DNA of 64,000 nucleotides. Origin: Botryotinia globosa. Its lineage: Eukaryota > Ascomycota > Leotiomycetes > Helotiales > Sclerotiniaceae. Below are positions 1-10,930 of this stretch, piece by piece. The DNA is taken from contig RCSZ01000015.1 of the NCBI GenBank assembly GCA_014898425.1, positions 124,001-188,000 on the forward strand, written 5' to 3'. A model generated the notes under the pieces. That model saw only the letters and a program-made list of their open reading frames with translations. It was not told where the DNA came from and searched no databases. Numbering within the stretch: the stretch's first letter is position 1; each line of letters begins with the position of its first letter. The translations under genes were made by a program, and so were the position numbers.

Positions 1-855
1 GAGTGGAGGTTTCAAGTAGGATATTGGGTTATGGTGGGTTTTTTTGTTGTCATAATCGTCATTATATTCTTCTTTTACCATCACCTTTCCTCCCCTTTTT
101 CGTCCTTCTATCTTACACCTCCACCCCTCTCCTTCTCTTCTTTATCCTCTCCTTCTTCTCCATCCTCTCCTTCTTCTCCGTCCTCTCCTTCTTCTCCATC
201 CTCTCCTTCTTCTCCATCCTCTTCTTCTTCTCCTTCTTCCTCTCCATCTTCTCCATTACCACCCCAAACCTTCACATAACAACCATAACAACCACCACCA
301 ACATACTTACACCACCTAGATCATAACTCTCACTTCCACAACCCTCATCCTCCTACTACATCCACATTTTCAAGGTCTTCGTTGGCGTACATTTCGAGTA
401 TGTATTTTTATAGGAACTGGATGTTCAGCTTTCGCTCCTATTATTCATGCCATTGTTTATTTTGGTTGGAATCAAGTTGTTACTGGAACCGGTATGCCTT
501 GGTATCTTGGAGAAGGTGGATTTCTTGTTCTTGGAGCAGTGATTTATAGTGTGAGTTCTTTTTCTTTCTCTTTCTTTTTTTCGTGCTTGGATTCCGTATG
601 CGTCGGAGTAGAGAATATCGATTCTAGATGATCTGTAAAGGTCTTACTTTTTCGAATAATTAATGGACGAATAGAAAACTAATATCAAAAAAGCTACGTA
701 TACCAGAATGTTATTTTCCGGGTAAATTCGATATAATAGGTCATTCACATCAAATTTTCCATCTTCTAGTGGTGGCAGCATCGATAATGCATTTGGTGGG
801 GTTATTAAAAGCATATGAATATGAGTATTATTATCCGAGATGTTCGATGAGGTAA
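1..855 (+). CDS. PAQR / Izh-family (haemolysin III-like) membrane protein, 3' part
   Basis: This is the C-terminal 141 residues of a seven-helix progestin/adipoQ receptor family protein (fungal Izh type, linked to sterol and zinc homeostasis). Proposed exons are 1-33, 320-550 and 694-855, all joined in phase 0, with stop TAA at 853-855. Introns are 34-319 (GTGGGT...CTAG) and 551-693 (GTGAGT...AAAG, with an actaat branch-like site near 680). Visible family features are HPHFQGLRWRTFR before a membrane segment, SAFAPIIHAIVYFGW, and then RIPE..FPGKFDIIGHSHQIFH. The last contains the conserved FDI.G.SHQ..H block with the metal-binding histidines. A final helix (LLVVAASIMHLVGLLKAYE) precedes a short tail. 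The start lies beyond the left edge. The 34-319 intron is long and filled by a pyrimidine tandem repeat, so its exact boundaries are less certain than the second intron's. Confidence 0.85.
125..250 (+). repeat. Pyrimidine-rich ~18-bp tandem repeat inside an intron
   Basis: Repeats of roughly tcctctccttcttctcc run through the first visible intron of the PAQR gene. The apparent serine/proline-rich reading frames here come from the repeat and are not supported as protein. Confidence 0.7.
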
Positions 856-1072
856 TTTTCGGGGATGGGGTAGTTTAGCGGGGAGGGGGCGGAATTGTAA
901 ATTGATGGATGGACTCGGGGGAATCTTGGAAGGAGTAATTGATTAAAGGTTGATGATAAAGAGGTAACAGAATCGAAAGGGGTTATTGGTGTCTCGGAAT
1001 TTGGGGATTTGATGGGATGGGACGGGAGGGATTGATGTATGTCTGGAAAAGTTTATGGTGATCATTTGATCG

Positions 1073-1466
1073 CTAATAGTCGGCTCTTATAAGCGGCCTC
1101 CTAGTTCCTAGTCGGGGAAAGCGGTTGTCCCCGGAAAGCGGTTGTCCCCAAAAAATCTTGGTATATATTTTATTCAATTCTGAAAAAAAAAATAGTAAAT
1201 TTGATATTATTGAATTATTATAATCTTATTAAATTCAATAATATTATCTATTACATTTAACTTTAACTTTATTTATTATAATAAATAGAATAAATAAATA
1301 ATAAGAATCAATATTTTATTAATAATTATATAATTTATAAAGATTGTAATTGATATAATTCAATTATTATAGTATTTTCAAAGTTTTTTGGGGACAACCG
1401 CTTTCCGGGGACAACCGCTTTCCCCGACTAGGAACTAGGAGGCCGCTTATAAGAGCCGACTATTAG
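1073..1466. mobile_element. MITE-like element with 83-bp perfect terminal inverted repeats
   Basis: The left arm 1073-1155 and right arm 1384-1466 are exact reverse complements over 83 bp, starting ctaatagtcggctctt. Each arm contains a tandem duplication of gaaagcggttgtcccc. The ~230-bp interior is almost pure A/T with no coding potential. If the TA dinucleotides at 1074-1075 and 1464-1465 are the target duplication, the element itself is 1076-1463 (388 bp) and mariner/Tc1-like. That assignment is inference. Perfect arms indicate recent insertion or gene conversion. Confidence 0.85.
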
Positions 1467-2568
1467 AGGACTACATGTTGGAGAATCGCTTTGATGATAA
1501 AGTAGAATGTGTATGGATGGTTGTATGAAAATTGAGAGTGGATGGTAACTTGAGATATTAAATAAGTAATGATAATGAATATGAATTATGAATTATGATT
1601 TCGGGAGGAAGAAATTTGGAGAGATTTTGTTTTGATCGGTGGAATATAAAATGTTGACTTGATTTCTTCTTCTCAAAATCTGATATTCGGCCACCACGGC
1701 AGTGGCCCCCGGAGGGCTAGCGGAGCGTCGCTATTGATTGATGAATAGATGGAGAGATATTTAATAAATAGATTTTAATGGAATGAATAATGAAGTGTAT
1801 TTGGGGAGATGGTTTGTGGATTGGGGATTGAGGAAGGAGGTTGGGGAAGGGGTGAAGAAGTGAAAGACTAACCTAGAGGAGTGAAGAAATTAAAAATGTA
1901 AAAATGTAGAGATGAATTAATGGATAGAGGGTGAAGAAGCTAGTATATACTTGGTCTTGAGATTTGATTCGAAGATAGAGTAATGACTTTAGATTTCTTG
2001 ATACATAAGCGAGTTGGGGTAGTTGAGGAAAGGGGGAAAACGAGAAGTCTCCCTCGAAATGACAAGACATGTAATGTGAAGTTAAAATTTGAAATAAGCT
2101 AGAGGCGTCGGCGGAAAGAAATACCGATACCCGCGATACCCGAGGAATTGCCGGAGATTTGACCTCCACATCACCAAAATACACAGGAATTGATTATCAC
2201 CGTCACCTATCACTCCTAGTTTCTGAAAAAGAAGAGGAGGATAAAAGAAGAGTAGGTATGGAATCTAAGAGGTAATGTCGGTAGGGAGTCAGCTGGGAGC
2301 TAAGAAGCAATGCCGGGAGGAGTGGATGTTCATTCGTCACCTAAAGATAAAGGGGTGAGAGTATTTATTAATGGTTCTATCGTTATGTCTACGCTCTCAG
2401 TGTACAATAGCTCTAAAATCTCTTCTCCAGTCTATAGTTCCATTGATACCTATCTCTCTCTTGTGGTATCTCTCACTACCATTCAGATTAAGTGAGGAGG
2501 GACGGATCGTCCTCATTGTCAATTTACGCAACAAGCTCAGAATTAATTTGCAATTGAATTGTATATAT
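1467..2568. other. Intergenic region, no supportable gene
   Basis: Purine-rich, low-complexity sequence between the MITE and the decayed gene downstream. It contains a 36-bp GC-rich dispersed repeat at 1694-1729. Short open frames at 1873-2184 (minus) and 2310-2613 (plus) have no recognisable features, and I do not call them. Confidence 0.5.
1694..1729 (+). repeat. GC-rich 36-bp dispersed repeat, copy 1
   Basis: This copy begins ccacggcagtggccccc and ends gcggagcgtc. It matches the reverse complement of 15582-15617 at 35 of 36 positions (ctagcg here, ccagcg there). The GC content is far above that of the surroundings. Confidence 0.8.
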
Positions 2569-5500
2569 TTATCTTATATAATACCCCGGAGATTGAGGTG
2601 TAGCACCTGGTAATCTTTCCCCAAGATTCAAGGGTGCAATTACTGGACCATCTCTTCGAACCAAAACACACAGCAAACCCCTATTCATACCATGTAGACA
2701 GGCAAATTTATCTCCATCATCTGAAGTTGCTGGACATCGAGCGCATGCGACATTCTTTACTCTAACATCCACACAACGAGTTCTACTTACCAGGGTGACC
2801 AATTCGAACCCTTTGAAGACTTTGACCAGCCAGTTATCTGATCCATCAACTTTTGATTCAATGCAGGTGGAACATTCATTGTTGTTACACCTCCTTCTAC
2901 GCCTCCACTGACCAAAAACTTATAAGATGGTGGAGCCACTTTGGTCGGAGGTGGCTGTAATCGAAATTTCCCAAATTGTCCTTGCACTGGGGGAGAATTT
3001 GATTGTTGAAACCCAGGTGGATAATTGAGTCCAGGTGGAGGTGATGGGCCTACACCAAATCCCATTCCGACCGATGGATGCATTGGTGAACCTGCATCAA
3101 ATCCAGGTCTAGGAGGTAGTGATTGACCATATACCGGTGGATGCATAGAGAATTGTGACGAGGTTCCAAAAAATCCTGGTTGAGGAGATTGAGAGAAAGA
3201 TCCACTAGGTCCATGTTGTAGAGATCCATGAGTCGAATATCCCTGGAAAGGTGGTTGAAATCCAGGAGTTCTAGGAGATGGTGATTGTTGAATTCCCATA
3301 AGATCACCATAAGGTAATTGTGGCCCCATTCCGAAATGTTCTGGCGATTGTTGTATGTTATAAACATTACCATGTCCAAAAACACCTGTATTGATTGTCA
3401 ATGAACCCGGACTAGTTGACTTACTTAGATCTTCTTGAAGTTTTTCAATCTTCTTCTCCAATTCCAATTTCTCGGCATTCTTTTCTCTCACCAAGACATC
3501 ATATTCATCCTTGGGGTTCATAGCTTGAATTTCCTCTCGAAGTTTTTCAATCTTCTTCTCCATTTCCAACTTCTCGGTACCCTTTTCTTTCATCAAGGTA
3601 TCATATTCGTCTCTCGTCTTCATACCTTTGATTCTCTCTTCAAGTTCCTTCACCTCGAATTTAAATTTTAATTGATCCTTCTCCAACTGATGAATTTGAC
3701 TCTCACATTCCTTATATTCCTCGGGAGTCTTCATTTGTTTCATTCGATACTCGAGATGGAAAATTTTCTCCCCCAATTTATTATACTCTCCGGAAGTCTT
3801 CATCAATTTTATTTGACCTTCGAGGTTGAAAGCCTTCATTTCCCAATCAACGCACTCTTTGATCAATCTCGACGATGACGTCTCTCCTCGCTCTTCAGCA
3901 TTCGACATCTCTCGTTCCAATTTTTCAATCTTCATAGAAGCCTGGTGCTTTTTTCTTCTTTAAGATATTTAACCTATCTTTCTAGCCCTCTCTTTTTTTC
4001 CACTAGCCTTTCAAAATCGACATCTTTCGCATTAGACATTTCGTAAATATGCTTAGTAGCTATTTCAGCATCCCTCCTGAGTCTTTCCACACTCTCTGAT
4101 AGATTTGTGCTTGTGTGTTTGTGAAAGAACATATTTTGCAACTCGTCTTTACATGTAGCCAACTCCGACTTGAGATCCTTCGCTTGTTTCTCAAGTTGTG
4201 TGATTTTACCTTGCTGATAAGCACTACTCGCAGAAGTCTCGGAAATCGTACCCTGAGCCTGATTAGCTCGTCTCTCAATTTCCGCATTGGATGTCAAAGC
4301 GACACGAAGTTCACGTTGGGCGTGACCAACCCGACTATTCAATGATTGAATCTGTAATTGCAAACGTGTTTGACAACTTTGTCCTTGTGAAATAGTACGA
4401 GATTGTCGTGAAATCACACCTTCCAATCTCGGAATCTTGTCCTCTAACTCTGTACGACACTCAATTAATTGAAGATCTTTCTGTGACATAGCTTGGATAT
4501 GTTCTGCCATCATCTTTTGCTTAGCAAGTTGTGCCTTCTCTCGAGTAATTGCATGACCTCATCTATCCTCATCACGAATCTTTCTAGAATTAGGGTAATT
4601 CTTTTCACTCTTTTCCAAATCAGCAGATAACTTTTTAATCTTTTCATCATATTCCGATGTCAAGCGATCAATGTTATCCGAATTCTTAATTCTAGATATC
4701 ATATTTTCAATATGTAAATCTTTGGTAACGATTGAATCCGCACGTTCTTTCAAAAGTGCTTCGTTATTCTTTCGAATACTTTCCAAATTACTTAATTCGG
4801 ACTCTAATGAATCAATCTTCGAATCTCTCTCCAGAACATCAGCATTGAAACTTCTATTATCTACTTTGACACTCTTCAATTCTTGCTTCAATTCTTCAAC
4901 ATCTATATCCCACAAGATTTTCTTCATTCCTTGATCCTCACTTGAGTCCTCGAGAGCTTTCGTTAGATCCTGAATTTGAGCTTTCAAACCAGGCACTTGC
5001 TCTGCAATGATTTTCTCATTAATCAAATTCTCATTGATCTCTCTCAATCGAGCTTTGGATGCATTCAATTCATAATCCATAGTGACCGAACCAAACTCTG
5101 CTTTGCGCAATGCTTCTTGACGTTCTGCATCTTCCTTTTACAATTGTTCAACTCTTGCCTTTGAAATTGTGGAAGCCAAGACCTCTCGCTGCAAACTTCG
5201 TTGTTCATTTGCGAGTAACGCTTCCAACTCCTTAATTCGGGCTGATTGGGCAACAAGTGAACTATCAACTTGTTCTTTATCCTTGGCAAGATTTTGATAA
5301 TCCAATTTGTGCTGTGAGACATCATTCTTTAATTCTTCGTTGGCACGAAATAAATTCTCCTTTTCCAATCGGAATCTATTAGATTCCTGACGAGATTAGA
5401 CCAATTCTGCTTCTATCCTACCTTTTCGTAAAGAAATCTCTTCATTCCGACAAAATGATTGATCAAGTCGCATTTTAAGGTTGGAATATGCTTCCGTTTC

Positions 5501-6236
5501 ATTATTTTCTATGTGTTGATTTTTCAAAGCGCTGAGATTTTCTTGGAGAAAATCCTTTAATTCATCACATTAAATGCTAGTGCTGGATGAATCTTGGGTA
5601 AGATTCGTAATTTTACCAGTAAGCATGCTGACTTGTCTTAACAATTCTTCATTTTTTTTGTGTCAAATCAATCACTTGACCTTGCCTCTCAACCAATAAA
5701 CTTTCCAACATAATTTGAACTTCAACAGATAGAGTGGAAAGAAGTCGTTGATACCTCTTCATCTTCTCGGCACATTTTTCCGTCATGGTATGATGGGCCT
5801 TGATTTGGGAATCAATCCAAGCAACTGCTTGTCGAGATGCTTCCAAGATTTTATCTCCATTCCCAATAAGTTTTTCACGATTTTTAACCTCGACTCCAAC
5901 GTCAAAGACTTCGTCGAAATTGAGATCTTTAATCTCATTCATTAATTCTTGACCAGCATATTCCAATTCGACTTTACATCGATTAATTTGAAGGGCTGGC
6001 GCAATCACTCTGGTAAAAGCGTCCCTAGTATCACGTTGTGACCTAGGAACGTTTCTAGATGCACGACTTCGTGGTGCAGGGGTTGGTGCAGGGTTTTCAT
6101 CTTCATCTTCACCCTCATTTGCGACCGCAGCCACTTGACTATTGCGGTTCCTTTGACGTCGAACAGTTGGTACTTGACCACTACGAGTCACACGTCTTTC
6201 GACTTGGACAGAGCCATTATTGACATTAGATGCCAT
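2569..6236 (-). pseudogene. Decayed coiled-coil protein gene (five in-frame stops, two to three frameshifts)
   Basis: A long coding frame runs leftward from ATG 6236 (MASNVNNGSVQVERR...). It is interrupted by stops at 5570-5572, 5396-5398, 5138-5140 (TAA), 4559-4561 (TGA) and 3974-3976 (TAG), yet coding character continues in the same frame on both sides of each. Frame changes fall at homopolymers: eight A near 5652-5659, six near 3949-3954, and probably five T near 2914-2918. Without the last, the frame ends at 2787 (...NWSPW). With it, a cysteine-rich tail (CNNNECSTC...CARC...FACLH) runs to 2569. The product would be about 1,200 residues: a basic N-terminus with an acidic/proline patch, a long heptad-rich coiled coil, and a P/Q/G-rich segment (residues encoded at ~2950-3400). 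Every stop is one C-to-T change from CAA, CAG or CGA. The function is unknown. Introns are an unlikely alternative because frame is kept across the stops. Confidence 0.7.
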
Positions 6237-6951
6237 GGTAAAATTTGAGTCTGTGTATCACAGTAGTCAACTAAGTGAATAGCTGATAGAGGGGGGGGAA
6301 CTTTTGAATAAGTCTCTAAACGACCCAAAGCTCAGAGAACCAGTCTCTGATAGGGTTGAGTTAAGAGATTTTATCCAAAAGGGGGGTGGGAGGGAGAGGG
6401 GGGAACAATCAAAATTACTGAAATTGGTCACCCAAAGTTAGGAACTAGTCCAGGTCTGGGTGTGCAATAATAAGTCCAATTGATTATGAAAACTTTGGGT
6501 GATATCAAATGAGATTATAATGTGAGTCGTGTGATGAAAGTGTGTTGATTTAAAAGGAACATCAGACGATAACATTGTTTGATTTGTGGGGAGGAAGGGA
6601 ATCTGGGGAGAAAAGAAAAAGGCTTACGTAAGCAAACGCTAGCGGCCGCCAACTAGGGAACGTCGTCCCAAGTCCTCAGGTTGGATGAAACTCACTTTGT
6701 TCATTTCCTCACAATACATCAACTTTTATAATAACTCTATCTTAAAAATTCAATTGAGAATAGATACATGAGTAGTTGATCATTCAAATTATCAATCGAC
6801 AATCCCCCTACCTCATATATCTCCTTCCCCCTTTGAAAGAAAACCCTATCAAAGACTAGTTCCTTGAGCTTTGGGCGGATTAGGAATCTCTTTCAGAGTT
6901 TTCCTCCACCGTTTATGTGCTTAGCACAGCTCGAATTTTGCTATAATCAAG
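6237..6951. promoter_or_regulatory. Shared divergent upstream region with mirrored ~36-bp elements
   Basis: This region separates the two divergent decayed genes. Positions 6321-6357 (cgacccaaagctcagag...tgatagggtt) and the reverse complement of 6842-6877 match at about 32 of 36 positions. Each lies roughly 75-110 bp upstream of its start codon in the same relative orientation. A third partial copy (cccaaagttaggaactagtc) is at 6431-6450. A G-rich tract follows the element on both sides (6379-6403; reverse of 6805-6835). I infer duplicated promoter elements, implying that the two genes were co-regulated or share origin. Confidence 0.6.
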
Positions 6952-9349
6952 ATGGAGAAATTCCTCATGATTTTTGAACCAACAGGTTCCAAGCAAGCAT
7001 CAATTGATGGTCTTGGCAACCCAGTCTTCCAAATTTGGAAGATTCATGATAAATGGAATAGAGAAGATGGATCATTTCTATATGAAGTCTAATTTTGGGA
7101 AGATTTTAAAGGTAAGAACTAGATCTATCACATTGAAGAAGAAGAAATGAAGAATAATAAGTATGGAGAAATGGTTGAGAAATGGGAAGCCTGGTATGGT
7201 ATGAATTGGAAACAGAAGTATGGTGAGTTGGGGCATGTTTGGAACTCAAAAGATGAGAGATCTCTATCAACTCCAAAGAGAAGATTTGATGATACACCTT
7301 GTAAGTCACGATCAATTGATAAGAAATCAAGAAGCGGGAATTCTTCCATTTCAGGTGGAAATAACACAGGTAAGTCTGCAAATACTGGTGATACTCGTCC
7401 GAGGTCAGGAAATAGGTATACGTCGACGCCTGCACTATTTTCACCAGCATCAAGAAGTGGAAATTCTCCCATTGCAGGTGACAATGAATCATATGTAAGT
7501 AGTCCTCCACTGGCTAATGTTTCTCGTCTGAATCAGGGTGACGCATATACTTTAATGCCTCCACCATTACTCCCAGAATCTTCCAAATCTTCAAGAAGAG
7601 CGGCTGCAACCCAACAAGGTAATGTAGGGTTACCTGGTGGTTTTCCTGTCCCTTCTAGATTTACAAGACGATTAGTCTCAGAATCTTCAATATCAGTCCA
7701 ACAATCTGCTGGAGATTCAGCTTCGAAAGCTGATCATCTTGAATCTCCATCTACATCTAGACAATCTGCGAGAAGGATGCCAACCTCCTGCCCCTCTTCC
7801 CTTGGACGATCCGCGAACACTCCAGTTTCATCCTCGAATCAATTAGGACTTTCACCGGTAATTGATCAACCTGCGGCATTCAGAGGTAAGAATTTCTCCT
7901 TCCCAATCTGGATCTTCGAATCCACCCGATCCCATGGATATCGATACGGAAACTCAACCGGCAGAACAATTGAGGGGATCTAGGTACCATCTTTACTACT
8001 CGGAACTCGACGATGTATTTGAAGAGATGGTCAACAAATTCGACAAGGTAGCATTCGAAGACATAATCAATTCTATACTTGAAAAGTCTGGAGAAGAGCT
8101 TGAAGCCATGAAAAAGGAAGTTGTAGCCGCATTAGGACCAGGAGGGAATGTACCAATGGATGATATTGATGGTGGAGAGTATGCCGAAAATTCTGGAATG
8201 ATACTTGATGCTTATTTCAAACGACTTATTGAAGCAAATTCAAAAAGTTTAAGAGAATTGGTGGATGCTGCTTTGGATTTAAAAGGTTTACCTTGTGATA
8301 AATGGGTTAACAAAAGAAGGGAAGATGGCAATCTTGAGGTAATGAAACTCGAACTCCTTTTCATGTCGGCATGTATTCATCCTGATGTGTTAAAAAATCT
8401 TGTACAAGGAGATTTAGCAAGAGCTTACTCGGATCCATTAATGACATCTATGAGAGCACACATGATGTCCATGATGGAAGGAAATAAGAGAGAAAAGAGG
8501 ATTTTCATTTACATTCATTATTTGGTCAACGCAATCGGAGTATCCCCTTCACACTCACAATTAGAACATGTTTTGAATATCGCTGACATTTACATTAGGG
8601 GATTTGGTAAACCCAATGATCAAGCATCATATCGAATTTCCAAAAAGATTGATGAAGTTATTGGTAATTACAAGGCCGAATCAGATGGAAAGAGAAGATA
8701 CATCAAGGGTGATACTCAATATAAAGTTATAAGTGAGTGGATTTCACTTGTTCGTGGGAGAATTGAATTTGATAAATTCAAAAATCGATGGGATGAACCA
8801 TTAACTCGTCCTATTTCCGAAGTCGGATTTGCATCAAGTCTTCAACGCTTGGATCAACATAGGAAGCATGTTAGTTCCAATTACATTATGAATTTGATTG
8901 AAGCTATCTTTGCAACGGAAGGTGGCGTTTATAAAAATCATCAATATGTTGTTTTTGATTGTATTGAACCATGTCATGGAAGATTTGGGGAAATTTTATG
9001 CTCGAGATATGCTCAAGCTTATTCATCACATGGTGGAGGATTTTCTCATTTCGTTGCTGGTGTAAGTGTTGCGAATTCTTACAAGCATGAGGAACAACAT
9101 TGGTCTTTGGCTAAAGAAGATTTATTAAAATCAAATTGGTTCAAGCCAAGTATTCGCAAGGAGATGAAGATATTACGGGAGGGAACAAGGATACATCAAA
9201 GGATTTATACTTCAGCAGAAGAACAAGATGAACAATTGGAAGAGATGAGTGAAGCTTTGAAGCAACTGGAAGTATTGAAAGAAAGTTTGGCGGAAAGTAA
9301 AGAGAATTTCAAGGAAACGACGGATGAGTATATCCATGGATGGATATGA
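6952..9349 (+). pseudogene. Decayed gene of unknown function, divergent partner
   Basis: Coding sequence begins at ATG 6952 (MEKFLMIFEPTGSKQ...). The same frame carries TAA at 7090-7092 and TAG at 7120-7122, then continues open from 7147 to about 7890. Coding then moves one frame over and stays open to 9349 (TGA), so a 1-base indel lies near 7885-7900. Both stops fit CAA-to-TAA and CAG-to-TAG changes at CpA. The first ~300 codons are Ser/Pro-rich and low complexity. The last ~480 residues form an intact, probably globular, helical region (for example DCIEPCHGRFGEILCSRYAQ and GGGFSHFVAGVSVANSYKHE) ending in a short coiled coil. I recognise no family. If translation started at the internal ATG 7147, only the frameshift would break it. 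Confidence 0.65.
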
Positions 9350-10930
9350 TGGATCCTATGTTGGAACTTTTAGATTTGGTTGAATCTGGCGATTTAGATG
9401 ATTAGATAGTTGAATAGAAAGATAATAAACTCATGTATTAAGGAATTGATACAAACACTTTATTCGTTCTCATCTCCCTGAGTTTTCCGGCACTAAGTAG
9501 CCCGATCGAGATAATAAAAGTCACATCTACCTGTTTATCTTAACCTCATAATTCCGACCTCGCCATATTTATCCCGCCATATCTACCCCGACTTACCTAC
9601 GCCACCATATCTACATCACATCTACACCACCATACCTACCTCTATGCGTACCGCTATCCCTATCCCGTTACGCCTCACTCTACCATACCCGGTATCCAAC
9701 TATTATCCATATATCTCCTTCATTTGTTAATTCCATTCAAGTCTTTTATGACTCTGTTTAATTACCACCTGTAATTATACACAATTCTTTATGTTCTCAT
9801 CGTATATTGATGAATACAAGTAAAATCGTATACGAGTATAAGAGATCAAGTTTCCAAGTTCAGAATCAAAGACTTGAATTAGTAATTCTTGTAATTGTAA
9901 ATATGATTTTTATTTCGTCAATTTATTGAGTATAAATTTTACTTACTGTTATTATAATAAGATAAGAGTTGAGCCCATCGCTCATTACATTCTTATAACA
10001 AATATAATAAAATCCCTATAAAAATGAAGTTTTTCTATATAAATTATTATATTAAATATTTTATTTGGATCTATATATTGTCTTTTCACAAAAACTAAAA
10101 ATAATAAATAATTCTAATTGAAATATAAAGATTATTCGAAATATTTTTTATTATTTTTATTGAATAGTTATATAATATTGAACTAGAATTTTTCCAAAAA
10201 AATAAATATATAATATTTTTTCTATATAAAATAAACGAATTTTCATAAAAAGGGAAAAATTTAAATTTTTCAATTTTAACTTTTTCAATTTTTATTTTTA
10301 TAAAATTTGATTAATTGAATAACATTTTTTAAAAGAATTTATAATTTTATCTTTTATTATAATAAATAAACTAGGATACAAAAAGTTGAATAATCCTATA
10401 TTTTAATTGGAAAAGCATTATATATAAAGTGAGCGATGGCCTCAACTCTTACCTTTAAATATCTACTAGACAGGTTTCATTTCTGAATCCCTCCTAACAA
10501 CCTGAAGAAAAAGCCGAACACCGAACCCGCGAAAAGAAAACCCAGAGATAGTCTTTTCAAAAATCAATATAAATTTCCATACATATGATATCATCTTGAA
10601 AATGAAAATTGATATGAATTTCTTTGAAAATTTATCAATTTATAAGATTCCAATCAAAAAATTCATACGCTATTTTAATATTAAATTTTGATCAAGGTAT
10701 ATAATTTTGGTGGACGCTTTTTCTCCTTTCTGAGTCCCTCGTTTTCTCGGTAATCGGATTCAAGTTAATCCGACCGACCATATAACTTTAAGTAACCTCT
10801 TAGTAATAATTACCTAGGTAAATGCAAACTAGAACCTAGCTCAACCCCACAACTTTTTATCTCAAGGTTACCCGTGGACTACCATCATATCATCAACAAT
10901 TAATTAATTCAACCATAAACAATTGCCATC
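9350..10930. other. Intergenic AT-rich region upstream of the Clr2-like gene
   Basis: 9440-9720 is C/T/A-rich low-complexity sequence (repeated ccatatctacc-like words). 9900-10450 is extremely A/T-rich and enclosed by a short inverted repeat (separate entry). 10450-10930 is the likely promoter and 5' UTR of the Clr2-like gene. No coding sequence is supported. Confidence 0.55.
9963..10451. mobile_element. AT-rich non-coding element with 24-bp inverted ends
   Basis: 9963-9986 (taagagttgagcccatcgct...) matches the reverse complement of 10428-10451 at 22 of 24 positions. The enclosed ~440 bp are over 80% A/T by eye and non-coding. The layout is that of a MITE or a RIP-degraded transposon. I could not fix a target-site duplication. 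Confidence 0.55.

Noticed and set aside
2787..6236. Explaining the stops in the coiled-coil gene as ordinary introns
   Set aside because: Coding frame and coiled-coil pattern continue uninterrupted in the same phase immediately on both sides of each stop, leaving no room for introns.
7112..7134. A GTAAGA...GAAG intron removing the TAG at 7120
   Set aside because: At about 23 nt it is far shorter than any intron here, and it would not remove the TAA at 7090.
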